DNA from: JASJBU01 sp965372385
GTDB lineage: Bacteria > Pseudomonadota > Gammaproteobacteria > Chromatiales > Chromatiaceae
Direction of reading: 5' to 3'
DNA: 9,409 bases
NCBI GenBank assembly: GCA_965372385.1
Contig: CBDVCD010000125.1
Coordinates: 1 to 9,409 of the forward strand
Part shown: in pieces, positions 7,364 to 9,409 of the stretch
How the letters are laid out: each line of letters starts with the position of its first letter
Position numbering within the stretch: position 1 is the stretch's first letter
Notes under the pieces: generated by a model
Told to the model about the DNA's origin: nothing
The model's input: the letters and a program-made list of their open reading frames with translations, nothing else
Databases searched by the model: none
Made by a program: the position numbers and the translations under genes

Positions 7364-7372
7364 ATTCTACTC

Positions 7373-7615
7373 ATGACTAACCCAAAGTCCGATCCTGAAA
7401 AACAGCACGAAGATGGACATAGCGCAGTTTCAACCTCACCACCGGCAATCACCGCTGACAGAAAGAGTGGGCAGAGTTTGAGCATGCACGATGGCATTGC
7501 GGTTTGGTGTGATTGTTGTTCTTGTGAGGCCGAACCCTATTGGGCCGCCTTGGCTGAGGAGCTTGGAGTGGACCTCAGTGACTACGAGGAAACGGAGTCG
7601 ACGCCAACCAGATAG
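7373..7615 (+). CDS. Unrecognised small protein with a Cys-X-Cys-Cys-X-Cys cluster
   Basis: An 80-residue hypothetical protein that I do not recognise. Residues 1-38 are polar and low-complexity (Ser, Thr, Lys, Glu, His), likely disordered, with no signal peptide or membrane helix. Residues 39-51 (HDGIAVWCDCCSC) carry Cys46, Cys48, Cys49 and Cys51 in a C-X-C-C-X-C pattern with His39 nearby. Such spacing can bind a soft metal or iron-sulfur, or undergo thiol chemistry. Residues 52-73 are acidic and probably helical (EPYWAALAEELGVDL). The gene is supported by a perfect AGGAGG, a good candidate promoter and an intact frame. It is divergent from the efflux operon and 133 bp before yihY on the same strand. 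Metal or redox function is inference from the cysteines only; a zinc-ribbon-like fragment is an alternative. Confidence 0.72.
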   Translation: MTNPKSDPEKQHEDGHSAVSTSPPAITADRKSGQSLSMHDGIAVWCDCCSCEAEPYWAALAEELGVDLSDYEETESTPTR

Positions 7616-7736
7616 GCCAAAACCGAGCCAAAAACTCGCGTAATCTTCCACCTAATGACAGCTTTTCCCGATTGACGTGATGGATCTTAAAGACCAATCT
7701 GCTCTGTAATAACGAAAACATCTCTCTTTATCCGTT

Positions 7737-7740
7737 GGAG
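7737..7740 (+). promoter_or_regulatory. Ribosome binding site supporting a TTG start for yihY
   Basis: GGAG lies 8 bases before TTG at 7749. No ATG or GTG start with comparable spacing is present in frame nearby, so a TTG start is the best choice. In the preceding gap (7616-7736) I see a TTGACG at 7672-7677 but no acceptable -10 at normal spacing, and no clear terminator. Confidence 0.6.
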
Positions 7741-7748
7741 CAGCAACC

Positions 7749-8669
7749 TTGGTCAACACCACGCCTGGAAGGCAAGCCGGCAAGCAGACCACACCCGGTA
7801 AAACAGCTGCCTTTCTGCTGAGGCGGCCAGGCAGATTCCTGTGGCGGGTGATCAAGGGTTTCCAGCGCAACCAGGGTGTATTGCTATCCGGCGCCGTGGC
7901 TTATTACGGCCTGCTGTCGATCGTCCCGCTGTTAGCGCTATTGCTGGTTGGCCTGTCGCACTTCATTCCCGAAGAGGCCCTGTTGGCGAGCGTACACACC
8001 CATCTGGATTTCATTCTTCCGGTCAGCGCAGATGCCCTGACCAATCAGATCGCCGCATTCCTGGAGCATCGCAAGGTCATCGGCTGGATCGGAACAGGGG
8101 TGCTGATCTTTTTCGCCACCATGGCGTTCACGGTGCTGGAGAATGCCATGTCAGTGATCTTCTATCACCGGGTAAACATTCACCGTCGGCATTTTCTGGT
8201 CTCCGCGCTGATTCCATTCGCCTTCATCGGCCTGCTCGGACTCGGCGTGGTGGTGGTCAGCCTGGTGAGCGGCGCGCTCCAGGGACTCGACCAAGAACAG
8301 GTAACCCTGTTCGGTTACACCTGGGTGCTCGATGGGGTTTCAGGACTGGTGCTTTATCTGCTTGGCGTGTTGGGCCTCATACTGTTGATGACCTCGCTCT
8401 ATTTTGTCATGCCGGTGGGACGGATCGCCTTCCGTCATGCACTGATCGGCGGAGTCACCGCCACCCTCCTCTGGGAGATTGTTCGGCATGTTCTCGTCTG
8501 GTACTTCACCAGTCTGTCGCTGGTGAATCTGGTCTACGGGTCGTTGGCCACCTCTATCGTTGTCTTGCTGAGTTTCGAGTTTGCCGCCCTGATACTGCTG
8601 TTCGGCGCACAGGTTATCGCCGAGTTCGAGCGCTACGTTTCTGACGACGAGTCAGGCTTCAGGACCTGA
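7749..8669 (+). CDS. yihY: YihY/BrkB-family inner-membrane protein
   Basis: A 306-residue polytopic membrane protein of the YihY/virulence factor BrkB family (once misannotated as RNase BN). Its molecular role is not established. A basic cytoplasmic N-terminus (about 1-43) is followed by about six helices near 45-70, 108-138, 149-174, 193-222, 228-252 and 260-292. Family hallmarks are SGAVAYYGLLSIVPLLALLL at 47-66 and the C-terminal YGSLATSIVVLL...AALILLFGAQVIAEFER region at about 263-295. A hydrophilic tail (YVSDDESGFRT) ends the protein. Length is normal for the family. The start is TTG with a GGAG site. GC content is high, like the efflux genes. The toxin-antitoxin promoter begins only about 5 bases after the stop codon, which suggests the downstream module was inserted tightly behind this gene. 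Confidence 0.9.
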   Translation: MVNTTPGRQAGKQTTPGKTAAFLLRRPGRFLWRVIKGFQRNQGVLLSGAVAYYGLLSIVPLLALLLVGLSHFIPEEALLASVHTHLDFILPVSADALTNQIAAFLEHRKVIGWIGTGVLIFFATMAFTVLENAMSVIFYHRVNIHRRHFLVSALIPFAFIGLLGLGVVVVSLVSGALQGLDQEQVTLFGYTWVLDGVSGLVLYLLGVLGLILLMTSLYFVMPVGRIAFRHALIGGVTATLLWEIVRHVLVWYFTSLSLVNLVYGSLATSIVVLLSFEFAALILLFGAQVIAEFERYVSDDESGFRT

Positions 8670-8673
8670 GAAT

Positions 8674-8702
8674 TTGACAAAATCTATCGATGAGAATAGC
8701 GT
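8674..8702 (+). promoter_or_regulatory. Promoter of the toxin-antitoxin module
   Basis: A perfect -35 TTGACA (8674-8679) is followed after 17 bases by TAGCGT (8697-8702), which keeps the most conserved first, second and last bases of a -10. It lies between the yihY stop and the antitoxin start and overlaps the left arm of the inverted repeat. Confidence 0.55.
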
Positions 8703-8725
8703 AATACCTCTCGTGTATCGATAGA
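8683..8725. promoter_or_regulatory. 9+9 bp inverted repeat, likely antitoxin/toxin operator
   Basis: TCTATCGAT (8683-8691) and ATCGATAGA (8717-8725) are exact reverse complements 25 bases apart. Their centres are 34 bases apart, about three helical turns. Each arm contains the self-palindrome ATCGAT, and the right arm extends to TATCGATA (8716-8723). The pair brackets the -10 and start-site region, and the right arm runs up to the ribosome binding site. Autorepression by antitoxin or antitoxin-toxin complex is usual for vapBC-type operons, so this is the obvious operator; binding is inferred. Confidence 0.65.
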
Positions 8726-8730
8726 GGGGA
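8725..8730 (+). promoter_or_regulatory. Ribosome binding site choosing ATG 8736 for the antitoxin
   Basis: AGGGGA lies 5 bases before ATG 8736 but only 2 bases before the in-frame TTG at 8733, so the ATG is preferred. It overlaps the last base of the operator-like right arm, so repressor binding would lie directly beside this site. Confidence 0.6.
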
Positions 8731-8735
8731 AGTTG

Positions 8736-8942
8736 ATGTTAAGCGTTAAAGTATCACCTAAATTCCAGGTTGTTATTCCTAAAGAAATTAGAGAGTCGTT
8801 GCATTTATCACCGGGTCAACGAATGCAGGTTATTCAATATGAAAATAGAATTGAGCTAATTCCTGAAAGAGACATAGGCGAACTCGAAGGCTTTCTTAAG
8901 GGTATTAATACTGCATTCGATAGAGAAGAAGACAGACTATGA
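8736..8942 (+). CDS. vapB: AbrB/MazE-fold antitoxin (VapB-type)
   Basis: A 68-residue antitoxin that should neutralise the downstream PIN toxin and repress its own promoter. The N-terminal half (residues 1 to about 45) is a swapped-hairpin AbrB/SpoVT domain, with the typical VSPKFQVVIPKEIRESLHLSPGQ motif followed by a beta strand (QVIQYENRIELIPE). The acidic C-terminal tail (about 46-68, ending FDREEDRL) is the expected toxin-binding part. The stop overlaps the toxin start by 4 bases (ATGA, 8939-8942), the classic toxin-antitoxin arrangement. Base composition is clearly more AT-rich than yihY just upstream (23 of 60 bases G/C in one sampled line), suggesting horizontal gain. It could also be named a MazE-like antitoxin, but the PIN partner makes the VapB label appropriate. 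Confidence 0.88.
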   Translation: MLSVKVSPKFQVVIPKEIRESLHLSPGQRMQVIQYENRIELIPERDIGELEGFLKGINTAFDREEDRL

Positions 8943-9331
8943 ATGTTGTCGATACTTCAGGGTGGTTGGAATACTTTGAAGGTGGTCAAAATGCTCAGGA
9001 GTTCTCTATACCACTAAAGGAAACCAAAGAACTTGTAGTGCCAACAATATGCATTTACGAAATATCAAAAGTAATACTTCGAGAAAGTGACGAAAATCAT
9101 CTGTTACAAGCCCTTGCGGCAATTCAAAAAGGGAGAATTGTAGATCTTACATCTTCGATATCAACCACCTCCGCCATGATTAGCTTAAAGTACAAATTAC
9201 CGATGGCGGACAGCATCATATATACAACTGCAAAATGCTTTAATGCGACAGTATGGACACAAGACAGTGATTTTAAGGATCTGCCAAACGTTAATTACAT
9301 ACCGAAAATTAGTGCAGGTTCAGTCAAATAA
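8939..9331 (+). CDS. vapC: PIN-domain ribonuclease toxin (VapC-type)
   Basis: A 130-residue toxin. VapC-family PIN proteins are magnesium-dependent endoribonucleases that often cut tRNA or rRNA to stop growth. The acidic metal-binding residues appear present: Asp5 in VVDTSGW, Glu41 in IYEIS, Asp91 in PMADSII, and Asp109/Asp111 in TQDSDF. The order and spacing match an intact PIN domain, so the toxin looks functional. It starts within the antitoxin stop codon, with no independent Shine-Dalgarno needed. It is AT-rich like vapB (22 of 60 bases G/C in one sampled line). The frame ends at TAA 9329-9331, directly before a repeat-like sequence. The RNA target cannot be read from sequence. Confidence 0.9.
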   Translation: MNVVDTSGWLEYFEGGQNAQEFSIPLKETKELVVPTICIYEISKVILRESDENHLLQALAAIQKGRIVDLTSSISTTSAMISLKYKLPMADSIIYTTAKCFNATVWTQDSDFKDLPNVNYIPKISAGSVK

Positions 9332-9409
9332 CAGGGGCAGAGTAAAGTTGAATCTCATTCTTGGTCTTTCCGCTCGTTCCCACGATCCTCCGTGGGAATG
9401 CCTACCTGA
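9332..9409. repeat. Palindromic dispersed-repeat-like sequence at the window edge
   Basis: CGTTCCCACG (9375-9384) pairs with CGTGGGAATG (9391-9400) around loop ATCCTC. The stem has ten pairs including one G-T. The core resembles the GTTCCCACGC...GCGTGGGAAC palindromes that I recall as dispersed repeats in several gammaproteobacterial genomes. The preceding bases (CAGGGGCAGAGTAAAGTTG, from 9332) also look like the CTCTGCCCC-type repeats seen near REP-associated transposases. Both identifications are from memory. The hairpin may also serve as a terminator for vapC, but it lacks a U-tract. Confidence 0.5.

Larger units (their letters stand above)
7143..7372. other. Divergent intergenic regulatory region between the efflux operon and the small CxCCxC gene
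   Basis: A 230-bp AT-rich gap between divergent genes. Besides a candidate promoter on each strand, it holds an imperfect dyad, GCTAT (7272-7276) with ATAGC (7288-7292), around CTTTAAG. It also holds two oppositely oriented copies of a 9-base word, AAGATATAT (7180-7188) and ATATATCTT (7275-7283). The left copy touches the efflux -10. No gene or RNA is recognisable here. Confidence 0.5.

Noticed and set aside
7307..7372. N-terminal extension of the small CxCCxC protein from a start at 7307
   Set aside because: The perfect AGGAGG at 7358-7363 places the start at 7373, and the promoter candidate overlaps 7307-7336.
1..9409. CRISPR array, tRNA, rRNA, prophage or complete insertion sequence
   Set aside because: No regularly spaced repeats, cloverleaf-like sequences, rRNA signatures or transposase or integrase frames were seen on either strand.

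Overview
The window looks like part of a gammaproteobacterial chromosome. The evidence is Gram-negative envelope machinery (an RND efflux pump with its periplasmic adaptor, and a YihY-family inner-membrane protein), Shine-Dalgarno sites of the GGAGG type, and a palindromic element at the right edge that resembles dispersed repeats I associate with sulfur-oxidising and related gammaproteobacteria. That taxonomic placement is an inference from style and family content; no rRNA or marker gene is present. The core genes are GC-rich (34 and 43 of 60 bases in two sampled yihY lines, 43 of 60 in one RND line). The secreted-protein gene (26 of 60 in one line) and especially the toxin-antitoxin pair (22 and 23 of 60) are more AT-rich.

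Layout, left to right. (1) 1-1404, plus strand: the end of a FecCD/BtuC-type permease and, overlapping it by 4 bases, its ABC ATPase. Together they are the inner-membrane part of an importer for an iron chelate, heme or cobalamin. (2) 1405-1502: a short convergent gap with one hairpin. (3) 1503-2600, minus strand: a secreted protein with two Ig-like (He_PIG-type) domains and a C-terminal fibronectin-III-like domain. It has an 8-base homopolymer inside the coding region, a 9-base homopolymer in its leader, and an 8+8 bp inverted repeat further upstream. (4) 2876-7142, minus strand: an adaptor-pump operon (membrane fusion protein, then RND permease, 8-base overlap), ended by a convincing hairpin terminator. 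No outer-membrane channel or regulator gene is in view. (5) 7143-7372: a divergent regulatory region with a candidate promoter on each strand. (6) 7373-7615, plus: an 80-residue protein with a Cys-X-Cys-Cys-X-Cys cluster that I do not recognise. (7) 7749-8669, plus: a YihY/BrkB-family membrane protein with a TTG start. (8) 8674-9331, plus: a compact toxin-antitoxin module (AbrB/MazE-fold antitoxin and PIN-domain toxin) whose promoter carries a 9+9 bp inverted repeat, a likely autoregulatory operator. (9) 9332-9409: a palindromic, repeat-like sequence running to the window edge.

Functionally the left half concerns transport across the envelope: uptake by the FecCD/ATPase pair and efflux by the RND/adaptor pair. 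The right end looks like a small accessory insertion (toxin-antitoxin plus repeat) placed tightly behind yihY. I see no CRISPR array, prophage, tRNA or rRNA. The least explained items are the CxCCxC small protein beside the efflux operon and the homopolymer-bearing secreted Ig-domain protein. I do not claim a new system for either.
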